The notes: generated from the letters alone by a model not told the origin. Shown: positions 53,092-63,114, counted from the stretch's first letter. The stretch is DNA of 64,000 nt from Roseibium hamelinense (GCF_007830545.1 NZ_VLLF01000002.1:372001-436000), one strand, 5' to 3'. Translations and numbers: made by a program.

Positions 53092-54189
53092 TCAGCGGCG
53101 TTGCAGGACCAGTGTGAGAGTAAGCGTTTCCGAGGCGTAGCGGCCCGGTTCCTTTCGGTAAAGCGCTTCAAAACGTTCAAAGAATGCATGTGTAAGTCGG
53201 TCAGATTCTTCTTGTGTCGCTGCGCAGCGGTCAAACAGATGAAGGCGAAGGCTCGACTCCCCAAAGCCACGCACATAGCCGGCATAAAGTTCGGCGTATT
53301 CATCCGGCTGAGCCAGATAATCACCGTAAGCATCCTGCGGGTTCACCGCAGCATCTTCAACAGATGCTTCTAGGACGTCGAATGCCGCTGCCAGGTCGTC
53401 GTTTTCAAGGATTGGGTTCAGAACGTCATCGACAGTCGGAAACCACAAGGGAAAGATGAAGCGATCCAGCGCTTCCTTGCTCAGCAGCCCATCGTCAACC
53501 ATGCCCGCTGCCACCTTGTGAATGGCTCGATAAAGATGACGGGCAGACCCCCGGATGCCATTCGTCTCGTTAGGGTCAGGAATACTTGCAAGTGTCGAGA
53601 CAATCACACAGCCGCCGGAGGTAAGTTCAATTGCCCGGCTGCGCAGAAAACGTGTCCAGTCGGACTGCGCAAGCTGCATGAATGCCGAACGCGCATCCCC
53701 AGTCAGATCGGCATACCAAACGGTTCCAGGAGAGGTGATGAGCATGGCGCGGCTAAGCCAATGGCTCGCCACAAAGCAGGTCGCGATCGAGACTGAGCCC
53801 GGCGACGCCATGACGTCGTAAAAGCTTCCAACCGATGCTTCTGTCCGGATGTTCTTGTCGATCAAATACCCGGACTTACCGCCAATCAACGCGAAAAGCG
53901 CGTTCCAGTCATTGTGTGGCTGGTCCCCGTGGCATACGGCGATCGTGCCATCGGGAGACAATTGCCTGTATGCCTCAATAGAAGGTTTTACAGCTTCGAT
54001 TGCAGTATGCCCGGGGCCACACCCCAGATCGAGTAGCCGGAACTCCGGCGACTGTAGCCCGGTCTTGGAAACAGCAAACTTCAACCATTCTTTCCGGCTG
54101 CGAACGAGGTTGCTCTGCATGTGGGAATGGCGGTCGTAGTCGACCATGTGTTCCGTCGCCAGGTCCTTCGCATCGTCGTCGCTGCTCAT
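53092..54189 (-). CDS. SABATH-family carboxyl methyltransferase
   Basis: A 365-residue SAM-dependent methyltransferase of the SABATH (Methyltransf_7) type. Diagnostic segments are YDRHSHMQ near the N-terminus, the SAM motif LDLGCGPGHTAIEAV (about 52-66), GDQPHNDWNALFALI (about 88-102, equivalent to plant NDLPGNDFN), and VGSFYDVM followed by ATCFVASHWLSRA (plant GSFYxxLF and SxxxLHWLS). Plant members methylate carboxyl groups of salicylate, jasmonate, indole-acetate or purine nitrogens. The substrate here is unknown. ATG at 54189 avoids overlap with psuG; longer starts (54288, 54306) would overlap it by 50-68 bases. Confidence 0.82.
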   Translation of the reverse strand: MSSDDDAKDLATEHMVDYDRHSHMQSNLVRSRKEWLKFAVSKTGLQSPEFRLLDLGCGPGHTAIEAVKPSIEAYRQLSPDGTIAVCHGDQPHNDWNALFALIGGKSGYLIDKNIRTEASVGSFYDVMASPGSVSIATCFVASHWLSRAMLITSPGTVWYADLTGDARSAFMQLAQSDWTRFLRSRAIELTSGGCVIVSTLASIPDPNETNGIRGSARHLYRAIHKVAAGMVDDGLLSKEALDRFIFPLWFPTVDDVLNPILENDDLAAAFDVLEASVEDAAVNPQDAYGDYLAQPDEYAELYAGYVRGFGESSLRLHLFDRCAATQEESDRLTHAFFERFEALYRKEPGRYASETLTLTLVLQRR

Positions 54190-54238
54190 TGCCGCTGACA
54201 ATTCCCAATTAGATAGGTCGCTTTTATGAGAACCTGAT

Positions 54239-55159
54239 CTACGCACCGAGCGCAAGTTCGCCAGCAATTCTTGCTGCGAGTCGGGCATTGTTTCGCACCA
54301 GCGCAATATTGGTGTCGAGGCTGCGCCCGTCCGTCAGTTCAAGGATTTTGGACAGAACAAACGGCGTCACCTCCTTACCGCGAACATTCTCCATAGCGGC
54401 CTTGGCATTTGCAGCGTCAATGTATCCAGTCATTTCGTCCCGGGCGATTTGATTTTCCTCTGGAACCGGGTTTGCAATCAAAACGCCGCCATGGTCGGCA
54501 AACACACTGCGGGTCATGATGACGGAGGCGATTTCCGCCGGCGTATTGAGGCGGTATGGAGCTGCAATGCCGCTTTCCCGCGACCAGAATGCCGGCAATT
54601 CATCAACACCATAAGAAATCACGGGAACGCCTTTGGTCTCCAGGACTTCAAGCGTCTTTGGAATGTCGAGCAGGGCTTTGGCGCCTGCGGAGACGACGCA
54701 GACCGGTGTGCGCCCAAGCTCATCCAGGTCAGCGGAAATGTCGAATGTCTCTTCCGCGCCCTGATGAACGCCGCCGATCCCGCCGGTGGCAAAAACGGAT
54801 ATTCCGGCAGCATGAGCAGCCATCATCGTGGCGGCTACGGTTGTTGCGCCCGGGCGGCCTGTCGCAACTGCAAAGGCCAGATCGGCGCGGGAGCATTTCA
54901 TAACGTCTTCGGCTTGCGCCAGACGGTCGAGGTCCTCGTCGGTCAAGCCGACACGAATACGGCCGTCAAGCACGGCGATTGTCGCCGGAACAGCACCTTC
55001 TGCGCGGATGTCGGCTTCGACCTGCCGGGCCGTTTCTATGTTTTTCGGAAACGGCATGCCATGCGTGATGATTGTGGATTCAAGAGCAACAACGGGCTTG
55101 CCGGAGGTCAATGCGGTTTGAACTTCGTCGGTCGGGGAAATGAGGGCATTGAGGGTCAC
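54239..55159 (-). CDS. psuG: Pseudouridine-5'-phosphate glycosidase
   Basis: A 306-residue enzyme matching PsuG throughout (VVALESTIITHGMPFPKNIE; GGIGGVHQGAEETFDISADL; VLIANPVPEEN). It splits pseudouridine 5'-phosphate into ribose 5-phosphate and uracil in nucleoside salvage. The start is GTG at 55159. Its partner kinase psuK is 0.9 kb upstream on the same strand, with a PagL-like gene between them. Confidence 0.93.
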   Translation of the reverse strand: MTLNALISPTDEVQTALTSGKPVVALESTIITHGMPFPKNIETARQVEADIRAEGAVPATIAVLDGRIRVGLTDEDLDRLAQAEDVMKCSRADLAFAVATGRPGATTVAATMMAAHAAGISVFATGGIGGVHQGAEETFDISADLDELGRTPVCVVSAGAKALLDIPKTLEVLETKGVPVISYGVDELPAFWSRESGIAAPYRLNTPAEIASVIMTRSVFADHGGVLIANPVPEENQIARDEMTGYIDAANAKAAMENVRGKEVTPFVLSKILELTDGRSLDTNIALVRNNARLAARIAGELALGA

Positions 55160-55263
55160 GAGCGCGTTTCCGGTCTTTCGGGGTTGTCAGTGTTCAATCC
55201 CGTGCGCTCATATCCTAGTGCCTCGCTCAGCGCTAGGTGTTGCAGACCTCTTCTTGTTCCGTG

Positions 55264-55974
55264 CTAAAACCGATGCCGCAATCCGACGGTAGGTGTGTCC
55301 GAGCCACACCGGGAGCAATTGAAAAGACCGAATACCGCGGACCGATGATGAACCCGGAAGACCAGCTCGGTATCCGGATGATCGGGCAGCGCAAATGTCA
55401 CTTCAGGTGAAAAATAATGCAGCAGCTTCCGGTTTTGGTCCGGTGCGGCGTTGTCCACCTCAAACTGCATGCGTTTGAATGTGTAATTGACACCGGTGCT
55501 CAGCGCGATCGATGTTTTTACAGTGTCGTTCCAAGGAAAGCTGTTCCATCTGCCGTAGAGCGCGCCCCAAACCTGGGGGCCGTTGCTGTCACCGATCAGA
55601 GCGCCGGTACCCGCCTCAAGCTCCACAGAAAACAGGCTGTTGCGGTAGAGCTCATAACCGACTGCACCGCCGAGAAAAGCAGCATCTTCATAGGCTTGAT
55701 TAAACAACAGGACATCGCCCAAAGCTTCCGAACTCAATCTCCCTCCAAAAAACAGGAGATTCCAGCGCTTTTCAGAGGGAACCTGTTGGAGAAGACCGTG
55801 GAGCCGGTTGGGTTCAGAAGCGCTGCTGCCAGAGCTGGAGGCAGATGACGCGGCTTCCGAAGTTTGCGAGGAGGCTTGTGCCGGATTCGCCAAGGTCGCC
55901 GACGCCAGGCAGCAAAGCAGGACGACTGCGCCGGCGCTTAGAGCTGCTGACTTATGAAGACAGACAGAAAACAG
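55264..55974 (-). CDS. PagL-like outer-membrane beta-barrel protein, apparent CTG start
   Basis: A 236-residue secreted beta-barrel protein. The C-terminal region FRVHHRSAVFGLF and terminal GLRHRF are PagL/acyloxyacyl-hydrolase-like (His-x-Ser pair and final Phe of outer-membrane proteins). No ATG or GTG gives a signal peptide. Reading upstream, a CTG at 55974 lies six bases after a perfect AAGGAG and gives a complete signal (hydrophobic LSAGAVVLLCCLASATLA before NPAQA). A TTG at 55893 would remove the signal. Lipid A 3-O-deacylation is the family activity; activity here is inferred. Confidence 0.65.
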   Translation of the reverse strand: MFSVCLHKSAALSAGAVVLLCCLASATLANPAQASSQTSEAASSASSSGSSASEPNRLHGLLQQVPSEKRWNLLFFGGRLSSEALGDVLLFNQAYEDAAFLGGAVGYELYRNSLFSVELEAGTGALIGDSNGPQVWGALYGRWNSFPWNDTVKTSIALSTGVNYTFKRMQFEVDNAAPDQNRKLLHYFSPEVTFALPDHPDTELVFRVHHRSAVFGLFNCSRCGSDTPTVGLRHRF

Positions 55975-56067
55975 TGGCCGCTCCTTAACGTGTCACCATG
56001 TGATCAGGCTGAACAGTACCGTAGGCCCGTATGGTTTCCAAATTATAACACTGCGGTCAATTGTCCG

Positions 56068-57027
56068 TCATTTCAGGCTGGACAGAGACAAGGTTGGAGC
56101 CACCGCACCGGCGCTCGCCAGCGTTTGCCGGGCAGCCCCGATTCCCATCACAGCCGCATCTGCAAACTGGGCGCCATGAGCGAGCCCGGCAAGTGTCCCT
56201 GCGATTAACGCATCTCCGGCTCCCGTTGTGTCGACGATTTTCGCTGGTTCCGCCGGAAGATTAGCTTCTTGCTTGGTGGTGGTCCAATAGACGCCCGAAG
56301 CGCCGTCGGTGATCAAAACGGTATCGGGTCCGAGTTGTAAAAGACGGGCCGCCAGTTCTTTCCGATCACATCGATCGACATCATGAAAATCAGACTTGGT
56401 CGCAGCCGCCAGAACCGCGCGGGCTTCTGCGACGTTCAAGAACAAGATGCCGATCCGATCCAGGATCGGAACAAGGCGGCCGGCCTTGGCTTGCGATACG
56501 CCGTCAACCGCGAGTTTTCCGGCTGGGCACATCTGCGAAAGCCTTTCGAGCAGGGCGGCTGGCAGGTTCGCGTCCGCAAACCACCACGCTGCAGTAGCCA
56601 GGCCGGCTGCGGTCTGCATGGCTTCATCGAACAGGTGAGCGGGCGCTGTCTCAAGGATAAGGTCGTCGACGCAGGCTGATATCAGTCCGCCATCTGGATT
56701 GTGAAAAGCAATGTACCGGCCGGTTGTCATGCCCGGCCGCTGCGTCAGTAGTGTTCGGACGCCGTCGTCTTGAAGCAAGATCTTCAGGGACTGGCCGGCC
56801 GGATCGTCTCCGCAAGTTCCAAAGAGCTGAACATTGACATCCAGACGGGCGAGGGCTCGCGCAACATTTGTGGCAACCCCACCGGGCGTGTCGCTCATCG
56901 TTGCGGGTGTCGATGTATCGGCCTGGATTGGCCGCCTTGCATGGGTGATCGTGTCCATATGCACAGCGCCAAAGCATGCGATGGCGGGATGAGCAGCGTT
57001 GGCAGTCGGGATCTCTTGGGGTGTCAA
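56068..57027 (-). CDS. psuK: PfkB-family pseudouridine kinase
   Basis: A 319-residue ribokinase-family protein with the N-terminal Gly pair (TPGGVATNVARALARL) and the C-terminal catalytic motif DTTGAGDALIAGTLAGL (catalytic Asp in GAGD). Together with psuG it is best read as pseudouridine kinase, although other nucleoside or sugar substrates are possible from sequence alone. Start is TTG at 57027 with GAGGAGA upstream. It opens a minus-strand run divergent from recA. Confidence 0.85.
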   Translation of the reverse strand: MTPQEIPTANAAHPAIACFGAVHMDTITHARRPIQADTSTPATMSDTPGGVATNVARALARLDVNVQLFGTCGDDPAGQSLKILLQDDGVRTLLTQRPGMTTGRYIAFHNPDGGLISACVDDLILETAPAHLFDEAMQTAAGLATAAWWFADANLPAALLERLSQMCPAGKLAVDGVSQAKAGRLVPILDRIGILFLNVAEARAVLAAATKSDFHDVDRCDRKELAARLLQLGPDTVLITDGASGVYWTTTKQEANLPAEPAKIVDTTGAGDALIAGTLAGLAHGAQFADAAVMGIGAARQTLASAGAVAPTLSLSSLK

Positions 57028-57162
57028 GTACGGGTCTCCTCAGCCTTGAGAAGATTGGCCCGTAGCAGGGTGCCCCCGATTTTTCAACTTCGGCGATGAT
57101 TCTCGTGTTTGCCTATTCTCGATAATTTATTCCCCATGGTCAGAAATGGGTTCGTCAGTTTG

Positions 57163-57177
57163 GAACAATAGAAGAAC
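57163..57177. promoter_or_regulatory. LexA box upstream of recA
   Basis: GAAC-N7-GAAC is a perfect alphaproteobacterial SOS box, 118 bases before the recA ATG. A weaker GAAC-N7-GTAC lies at 57229-57243. recA is autoregulated by LexA in this class. Confidence 0.75.
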
Positions 57178-57294
57178 ATATTGAAATTATTCAGAAAAAA
57201 CATGTGGTTAAATTGCATTGAAAAAAGAGAACATATCATGTACAAAGCGTTCAATTGAAACAGCGCGTCCATCATGGAATAAGGAGCGGGATCC

Positions 57295-58362
57295 ATGTCT
57301 CAAAACTCACTTCGTCTCGTAGAAAGCAGCCAGATGGACAAGACAAAGGCGCTGGATGCAGCGCTCTCGCAAATCGAACGGTCTTTCGGCAAAGGTTCCA
57401 TCATGCGGATGGGGCAGGGCCAGGCCGTCGAGGTGCAGGCAATTTCAACCGGGTCTCTCGGGCTGGACATTGCACTCGGAATCGGCGGTTTGCCACGCGG
57501 CCGGATCATTGAGGTCTATGGCCCTGAATCGTCAGGCAAGACGACCCTTGCTTTGCATGCGGTGGCAGAAGCGCAAAAAACCGGTGGTATTTGCGCATTT
57601 ATCGATGCGGAACATGCGCTTGACCCGCTTTACGCCAGAAAGCTCGGCGTCAATATCGACGATCTTTTGATTTCGCAGCCCGACGCGGGCGAACAGGCGC
57701 TGGAAATTGCCGATACGCTCGTGCGTTCCGGCGCTATCGATGTCCTGGTCATTGACTCGGTTGCGGCCTTGACGCCGAAAGCCGAACTCGAAGGGGAAAT
57801 GGGCGATAGCCTGCCGGGTATGCAGGCCCGTTTGATGAGCCAGGCGCTGCGCAAGCTGACCGCGTCGATTTCAAAATCGAATTGCATGGTGATCTTCATC
57901 AACCAGATCCGTATGAAGATCGGTGTGATGTTCGGGTCGCCGGAAACCACGACGGGCGGCAATGCGCTCAAGTTTTACGCTTCTGTCCGGCTTGATATTC
58001 GCCGCATCGGCGCCATCAAAGACCGCGACGAGGTTGTTGGCAATCAGACGCGCGTGAAAGTAGTCAAGAACAAGCTGGCGCCTCCCTTCCGCCAGGTGGA
58101 GTTTGACATCGTATACGGGGAGGGCGTCTCCAAGATGGGCGAGTTGATCGACCTTGGCGTAAAAGGCGGCATTGTCGAAAAGTCGGGCGCCTGGTTCTCC
58201 TATAACAGTCAGCGCCTTGGTCAGGGGCGGGAAAACGCCAAAACGTTCTTGCGCGAGAATCCTGAGATTGCCGATGAAATCGAACTTGCGATCCGCCAAA
58301 ACGCCGGGCTGATCGCCGAGGCGATTATTGATCCGTCCGGCGGTGAGGATGACGCTGAGTAG
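57295..58362 (+). CDS. recA: Recombinase RecA
   Basis: A 355-residue RecA with Walker A GPESSGKT at 76-83, the MAW-type [14 protein letters not shown], Walker B VLVIDSV, loop L2 ([20 protein letters not shown]) and an acidic C-terminus (GGEDDAE). AAGGAG lies upstream of the ATG. It mediates strand exchange and LexA cleavage; a LexA box is upstream and a terminator downstream. Confidence 0.98.
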   Translation: MSQNSLRLVESSQMDKTKALDAALSQIERSFGKGSIMRMGQGQAVEVQAISTGSLGLDIALGIGGLPRGRIIEVYGPESSGKTTLALHAVAEAQKTGGICAFIDAEHALDPLYARKLGVNIDDLLISQPDAGEQALEIADTLVRSGAIDVLVIDSVAALTPKAELEGEMGDSLPGMQARLMSQALRKLTASISKSNCMVIFINQIRMKIGVMFGSPETTTGGNALKFYASVRLDIRRIGAIKDRDEVVGNQTRVKVVKNKLAPPFRQVEFDIVYGEGVSKMGELIDLGVKGGIVEKSGAWFSYNSQRLGQGRENAKTFLRENPEIADEIELAIRQNAGLIAEAIIDPSGGEDDAE

Positions 58363-58392
58363 CTGTTTAGCGTCGAGATGTACTTTACATGG

Positions 58393-58425
58393 CGCCCCTG
58401 GCCGGTTTCCGGCGGGGGCGTTTTT
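58393..58425 (+). terminator. Rho-independent terminator of recA
   Basis: CGCCCC pairs with GGGGCG and GCCGG with CCGGC within one imperfect stem, followed by five T. It begins 30 bases after the recA stop. Confidence 0.85.
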
Positions 58426-58600
58426 CATTTGACGCAACCCAAAGTGCGGCGGAACCGTGGTCTGGTCATATCCGTTCGTCTGGACAGCCGTGCGGGTGAA
58501 AGATAAAAGGCTTGCTCGGCGCTGGGCGGGCCCAGCCCATAGCGACTGGACAAGACAATCGTCAGCCCTTTGCCCGGCTGACAGGCAGAGCGAGATCCGA

Positions 58601-61264
58601 ATGACCGGTGTAAATGAAATCCGATCTTCCTTTTTGGATTATTTCAAGAAGAACGGCCACGAAATCGTCGAGTCCGGTCCGCTCGTCCCGCGCAACGACC
58701 CAACATTGATGTTCGCCAATGCAGGGATGAACCAGTTCAAGAATGTCTTTACCGGCCTTGAAAAGCGCGACTACAGCCGGGCCGCGACAGCTCAGAAGGT
58801 CGTCCGCGCCGGCGGCAAGCACAACGATTTGGACAATGTTGGCTACACCGCGCGCCACCACACATTTTTTGAGATGCTCGGCAATTTTTCCTTCGGAGAC
58901 TATTTCAAGGACCGCGCGATAGAGCTTGCCTGGACCCTGATTACGAAGGAATTCGGTCTGCCGAAGGACAAACTCCTTGTGACCGTTTACTCCGAAGACG
59001 ATGAGGCGTTTGGGCTTTGGAAAAAAATCGCCGGTCTCAGCGACGACAAGATCATTAAGATACCGACCTCCGACAACTTTTGGACGATGGGAGATACCGG
59101 ACCGTGTGGTCCGTGTTCGGAGATCTTTTACGACCACGGTGACCACATCTGGGGCGGTCCTCCAGGATCTGCCGACGAAGACGGGGACCGGTTCATCGAG
59201 ATCTGGAATCTCGTCTTCATGCAGTATGAGCAAACACCCGAGGCGCGCCTGGATCTGCCGCGCCCGTCAATCGATACCGGAATGGGGATCGAGCGCATCG
59301 CCGCCGTTATGCAGGGCGTTCATGACAACTACGACATTGATTTGTTCCGCGCGCTGATCGCCGCTTCGGTGAATGCAACCGGCGTTGATGCGGAGGGGGC
59401 GGCGCTCAACAGCCACCGGGTGATTGCCGATCATCTGCGCTCGACCAGTTTTTTGATCGCAGACGGCGTGCTCCCGTCGAATGAAGGCCGCGGTTATGTG
59501 CTGCGCCGGATCATGCGGCGCGGCATGCGCCATGCCCACTTGCTGGGCGCACACGAGCCGCTGATGCATAAACTTGTGCCGGCTCTTATCCGGGAGATGG
59601 GCCGCGCGTATCCCGAGCTTGGCCGGGCGGAAGCCCTGATCAGTGAGACGCTAAAGCTCGAAGAAACCCGTTTCCGCAAAACTCTGGAACGCGGGCTCGG
59701 TCTGTTGGACAGCGCCACCGAAAACCTGTCCGAAGGCGGTGAGCTCGATGGCGAAACCGCTTTCAAGCTGTACGACACTTACGGCTTCCCGCTGGACCTG
59801 ACCCAGGATGCGTTGCGCGCCCGGGGCATTGCCGTCGATACGGACGGGTTTGCGACTGCAATGGAACGCCAGAAAGCCGAAGCGCGCGCTGCCTGGTCCG
59901 GATCGGGCGGTGCGGCGACCGAGGCGGTTTGGTTTGCGCTCAAGGAAAAAACCGGAGCCACGGACTTTCTCGGATACGAGACTGAAAACGCGGAAGGCGT
60001 TGTGACGGGTCTTGTCGCCGAAGACAAAGAAGTCGATGCCCTCGAGGCTGGCAAATCAGGCTTTGTGATCCTCAACCAGACACCGTTTTATGGTGAATCC
60101 GGTGGTCAGGTTGGCGACACAGGCACGATGAGCGCACCGGGTGTGAAAATCCGGGTTACCGATACCCAAAAGAAGGCTGACGGTCTGTTCGTCCACAGTG
60201 TCTTGGTGGAAGAAGGCACGGTGACGCGGGATCTGGCGCTGGAACTGACCGTTGACCAAACCCGGCGCGGGGCGATCCGGTCCAACCACTCGGCGACCCA
60301 CCTGGTTCATGAGGCACTGCGCGAAGTGCTGGGAACCCATGTGGCTCAGAAAGGCTCGCTGGTTTCGCCCGAACGCCTCCGGTTCGACTTCTCGCACCCA
60401 AAACCCATGTCGGATGAAGAGCTGGCAACCGTTGAAACCTATGCAAATGAAATTGTCTTGCAGAACGCGCCGGTCGATACCCGGTTGATGGCGGTCGACG
60501 ATGCCATTGAAGCCGGGGCAATGGCGCTGTTCGGCGAAAAATACGGCGAGGAAGTGCGAGTCGTTTCCATGGGCACCGCGCTTCATGGCGCCAAGGAAGG
60601 AAAACCGTATTCTCTGGAGCTGTGCGGCGGCACCCATGTGCGCCGGACCGGCGATATCGGCCTGGTGACTCTGGTGAATGAAAGCGCGGTTGCCGCCGGT
60701 GTGCGCCGGATCGAAGCACTGACCGGGGCTGAAGCGAGGGCCTATCTGGACACGCAGGACAAGCGCGTTCGTGAGGTTGCCGGACTCTTGAAGGTGAGCG
60801 CAAATGATGTGCTCGCGCGCGTCGCGCAACTGGTCGATGAGCGGCGGAGGCTGGAAAAAGAACTTCAGGACGCCAAGAAGAAGCTGGCGATGGGCGGCGG
60901 GAGTTCAGATGGTGCCGGCGCCCCGGTAAAAGAGGTCGGCCCGTTCAAGCTGATGGCCCGGGTGGTAGAGGGCATCAATCCGAAAGACCTCAAGGGCATG
61001 GCGGACGACGCGAAGAAACAGCTCGGGTCCGGAATTGTTGTGCTGATCAGCGTAGGTGAAGAACAAAAGGCTGCAATCGTGACCGCCGTAACCGGCGACT
61101 TGACCGGCAAGGTCAGCGCTGTTGACCTGGTTCGGCTTGGGTCAGAGGCGCTCGGTGGACGGGGCGGTGGCGGACGACCCGATATGGCGCAAGCTGGAGG
61201 ACCGGACGGAAATAAGGCTGACGCCGCAGTTTCTGCGATAGAAAGCCACCTGGCAGCTCTCTAG
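58601..61264 (+). CDS. alaS: Alanine-tRNA ligase AlaRS
   Basis: An 887-residue class II synthetase: N-terminal catalytic domain ([34 protein letters not shown]), editing domain with the zinc ligands HSATHL (about 563-570) and CGGTHV (about 674-679), and the C-terminal DHHA1/C-Ala domain with the Gly-rich [16 protein letters not shown] end. ATG at 58601 gives the usual N-terminus; 48 upstream in-frame codons extend back toward the recA terminator and are not conserved. It often follows recA in this class. Confidence 0.97.
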   Translation: MTGVNEIRSSFLDYFKKNGHEIVESGPLVPRNDPTLMFANAGMNQFKNVFTGLEKRDYSRAATAQKVVRAGGKHNDLDNVGYTARHHTFFEMLGNFSFGDYFKDRAIELAWTLITKEFGLPKDKLLVTVYSEDDEAFGLWKKIAGLSDDKIIKIPTSDNFWTMGDTGPCGPCSEIFYDHGDHIWGGPPGSADEDGDRFIEIWNLVFMQYEQTPEARLDLPRPSIDTGMGIERIAAVMQGVHDNYDIDLFRALIAASVNATGVDAEGAALNSHRVIADHLRSTSFLIADGVLPSNEGRGYVLRRIMRRGMRHAHLLGAHEPLMHKLVPALIREMGRAYPELGRAEALISETLKLEETRFRKTLERGLGLLDSATENLSEGGELDGETAFKLYDTYGFPLDLTQDALRARGIAVDTDGFATAMERQKAEARAAWSGSGGAATEAVWFALKEKTGATDFLGYETENAEGVVTGLVAEDKEVDALEAGKSGFVILNQTPFYGESGGQVGDTGTMSAPGVKIRVTDTQKKADGLFVHSVLVEEGTVTRDLALELTVDQTRRGAIRSNHSATHLVHEALREVLGTHVAQKGSLVSPERLRFDFSHPKPMSDEELATVETYANEIVLQNAPVDTRLMAVDDAIEAGAMALFGEKYGEEVRVVSMGTALHGAKEGKPYSLELCGGTHVRRTGDIGLVTLVNESAVAAGVRRIEALTGAEARAYLDTQDKRVREVAGLLKVSANDVLARVAQLVDERRRLEKELQDAKKKLAMGGGSSDGAGAPVKEVGPFKLMARVVEGINPKDLKGMADDAKKQLGSGIVVLISVGEEQKAAIVTAVTGDLTGKVSAVDLVRLGSEALGGRGGGGRPDMAQAGGPDGNKADAAVSAIESHLAAL

Positions 61265-61283
61265 GGCGGTTGAAAATCCCTTC

Positions 61284-61319
61284 AAAGGCGGGCAGCGAAA
61301 GCAATTTGCCCGCCTTTTT
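61284..61319. terminator. Bidirectional terminator of alaS and the facing small gene
   Basis: AAAGGCGGGCA (61284-61294) and TGCCCGCCTTT (61307-61317) form an 11-pair stem followed by further T on the plus strand, with A residues at the other end. It separates alaS from the convergent 41-codon gene. Confidence 0.85.
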
Positions 61320-61322
61320 GCG

Positions 61323-61448
61323 TTAGCTGATCCCGGCGACAATCGCCAGCGCACATGCCGCGAGCACCGTTGAGACAACCAGCATCTTCAACACGATATG
61401 ACGTTTGGTCGTTTCACCACCGCGCACGGCGTCTGTCTTGAAAACCAT
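61323..61448 (-). CDS. 41-residue single-pass membrane protein
   Basis: Reading the minus strand from an ATG at 61448, preceded seven bases earlier by GGAGG, gives MVFKTDAVRGGETTKRH followed by one hydrophobic helix (MLVVSTVLAACALAIVAGIS) and TAA. A basic segment before the helix suggests an N-in orientation. It shares the bidirectional hairpin at 61284-61319 with alaS. I do not recognise a family; the ribosome site, helix and terminator argue that it is real. Confidence 0.6.
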   Translation of the reverse strand: MVFKTDAVRGGETTKRHIVLKMLVVSTVLAACALAIVAGIS

Positions 61449-61651
61449 TTCATGTCCTCCGTAGATGCAAGGGCGTTGCGCCCACACGTCTTAAATGGGG
61501 CAGCTATAGGCTGCGACAATTCACCTCAGCCTACCGCGAGTTCACAAAGCAGAGAGCATCGAACTTGGGCGATTGGACATCAGGGGCGGGAACACGCTAA
61601 TCATAATGCTGAATTCCTTAGCCTTTTGCGGCCTGGCGCTGAGAGGGAACC

Positions 61652-62959
61652 GTGGAACACACGACGGTGAAAAGATATCTTTATGACGTCCTGGAGGATG
61701 CGGGCCGATACCGCGTCACGGCACGCTCCGTTCGCCATTTTCTTGTCTTCCTGATTGTCTTGAACATCGTCTTTGCGATTTTGGAAACGGTTCCGGAGAT
61801 CAAGGCCAGTCAAGGCCATTTGCTCAACCTGTTTCAGTTGATGTCCGGGTTTGTGTTCCTGGCCGAATACTGCTTGCGGCTTTACGTGGCCGACCTGCAC
61901 CCGCCCTTGCGCCGCTACGGGCCTGTCATGGCCAGAGTGCGGTACTCGCTGCACCCGGACGCTATTATAGACTTTTTGGCGGCACTCCCGCTGCTGCTTG
62001 TTCTTTTTCTGCCCAATACAGCCTTCACTGCTGTTGTCGTGTTGCGCCTCTTGCGCTTTTTGAAGCTTGCACGTTATTCGCCGGCACTGCGCTCCCTATT
62101 CTCGGCAATCGCTTCGGAGCGTCACGCGTTGATCGGGTCAACGGTGATTATTTGCGGCATCGTGCTCTTGTCCGCGACGGTCATGTACCTGATCGAGAAC
62201 ACGGCCCAGCCGGACAAGTTCCGCAGTATTCCGCATGCGCTGTACTGGGCCATCACAACCATCACCACGGTGGGCTATGGAGACGTCGTCCCGGTCACAA
62301 ACCTCGGCAAGTCGATCGGTGGGTTTGTAATGTTGCTGGGCTATGGCTTGATCGCGCTCCCGGTCGGCATCATTGCATCTGCGTTTGCGCGCGAAATTCA
62401 CAGCCGTGATTTTGTGGTGACCTGGTCCATGGTCGCCCGGGTGCCGCTGTTTGAGGATTTGACGGCGTCAGAAATCGCCGAGGTATCCAAACTGCTCCAG
62501 GCTCAAAAGGTGCGTGCCGGCACGATCATCGCGGAAAAAGGCAATGTTGCCGATAAGATGTACTTCATCTCGGAAGGGGCGGCGGAAATCCGCCTCGAAC
62601 ATCAAACGATCTACCTGGATGACGGAGACTTTTTCGGTGAGTTGGCACTGATCCATCAAAAACCGCGCACCGCCACCGTCCGCGCGTTCAAGGACTGCGA
62701 GCTTTTGGTTCTGGAAGCGGCAGCACTGCAAAAGCTCATGGACCGGAACCCGGAACTTACGAAGAAAATCCTCAACGAAGCGGAAAACCGTGTAGCGGAA
62801 AACCTGAAGGTTCTCGGTGATCTTGCCCAGGAAGAATTGGCACAGGCGGATATCGTTCCAGCGGATGCGGATGCGGAACCAGGATTGTTCGAGCCGGACG
62901 CACCGGGCAAAGACCCTCTCGCCGAACCTACCTCCAAAAAGCCCGCTGATCAGCCGTGA
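61652..62959 (+). CDS. Cyclic nucleotide-gated K+ channel (MloK1-like)
   Basis: A 435-residue six-helix channel. Voltage-sensor-like S1-S4 (about 30-150, S4 with VVVLRLLRFLKLARYSPALR), pore helix and selectivity filter TTVGYGD (about 205-211), S6, then a C-terminal cyclic-nucleotide-binding domain (about 265-380) with GDFFGELALIHQKPRTATVR (phosphate-binding cassette with Gly-Glu and Arg). Resembles the Mesorhizobium MloK1 channel gated by cAMP. The last 50 residues are acidic and Pro-rich. Start GTG at 61652 after GAGAGGGAA. Confidence 0.9.
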   Translation: MEHTTVKRYLYDVLEDAGRYRVTARSVRHFLVFLIVLNIVFAILETVPEIKASQGHLLNLFQLMSGFVFLAEYCLRLYVADLHPPLRRYGPVMARVRYSLHPDAIIDFLAALPLLLVLFLPNTAFTAVVVLRLLRFLKLARYSPALRSLFSAIASERHALIGSTVIICGIVLLSATVMYLIENTAQPDKFRSIPHALYWAITTITTVGYGDVVPVTNLGKSIGGFVMLLGYGLIALPVGIIASAFAREIHSRDFVVTWSMVARVPLFEDLTASEIAEVSKLLQAQKVRAGTIIAEKGNVADKMYFISEGAAEIRLEHQTIYLDDGDFFGELALIHQKPRTATVRAFKDCELLVLEAAALQKLMDRNPELTKKILNEAENRVAENLKVLGDLAQEELAQADIVPADADAEPGLFEPDAPGKDPLAEPTSKKPADQP

Positions 62960-63096
62960 AGGCTCCATACAGCTTGCTTCGTTCAACGCTTTGGGCGGCG
63001 TGGTTGGGGCCAATCCGATCAGCCTGCTAAAACTTGCGAAGAAAAAAAGCGTTGGCTCTTGAAACCAGCCGGTCGAGCCAACACTTCCTGTCCAAT

Positions 63097-63114
63097 GTAA
63101 ACTGGTGAGTTTAC
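63097..63114. promoter_or_regulatory. Palindromic operator upstream of the SDR gene
   Basis: GTAAACT-GGTG-AGTTTAC, a perfect seven-base inverted repeat, lies 42 bases before the SDR start. A wider stem (GTTGGCTC/GAGCCAAC, 63051-63082) lies just upstream and may end the channel transcript. No regulator gene is adjacent within the window. Confidence 0.55.
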
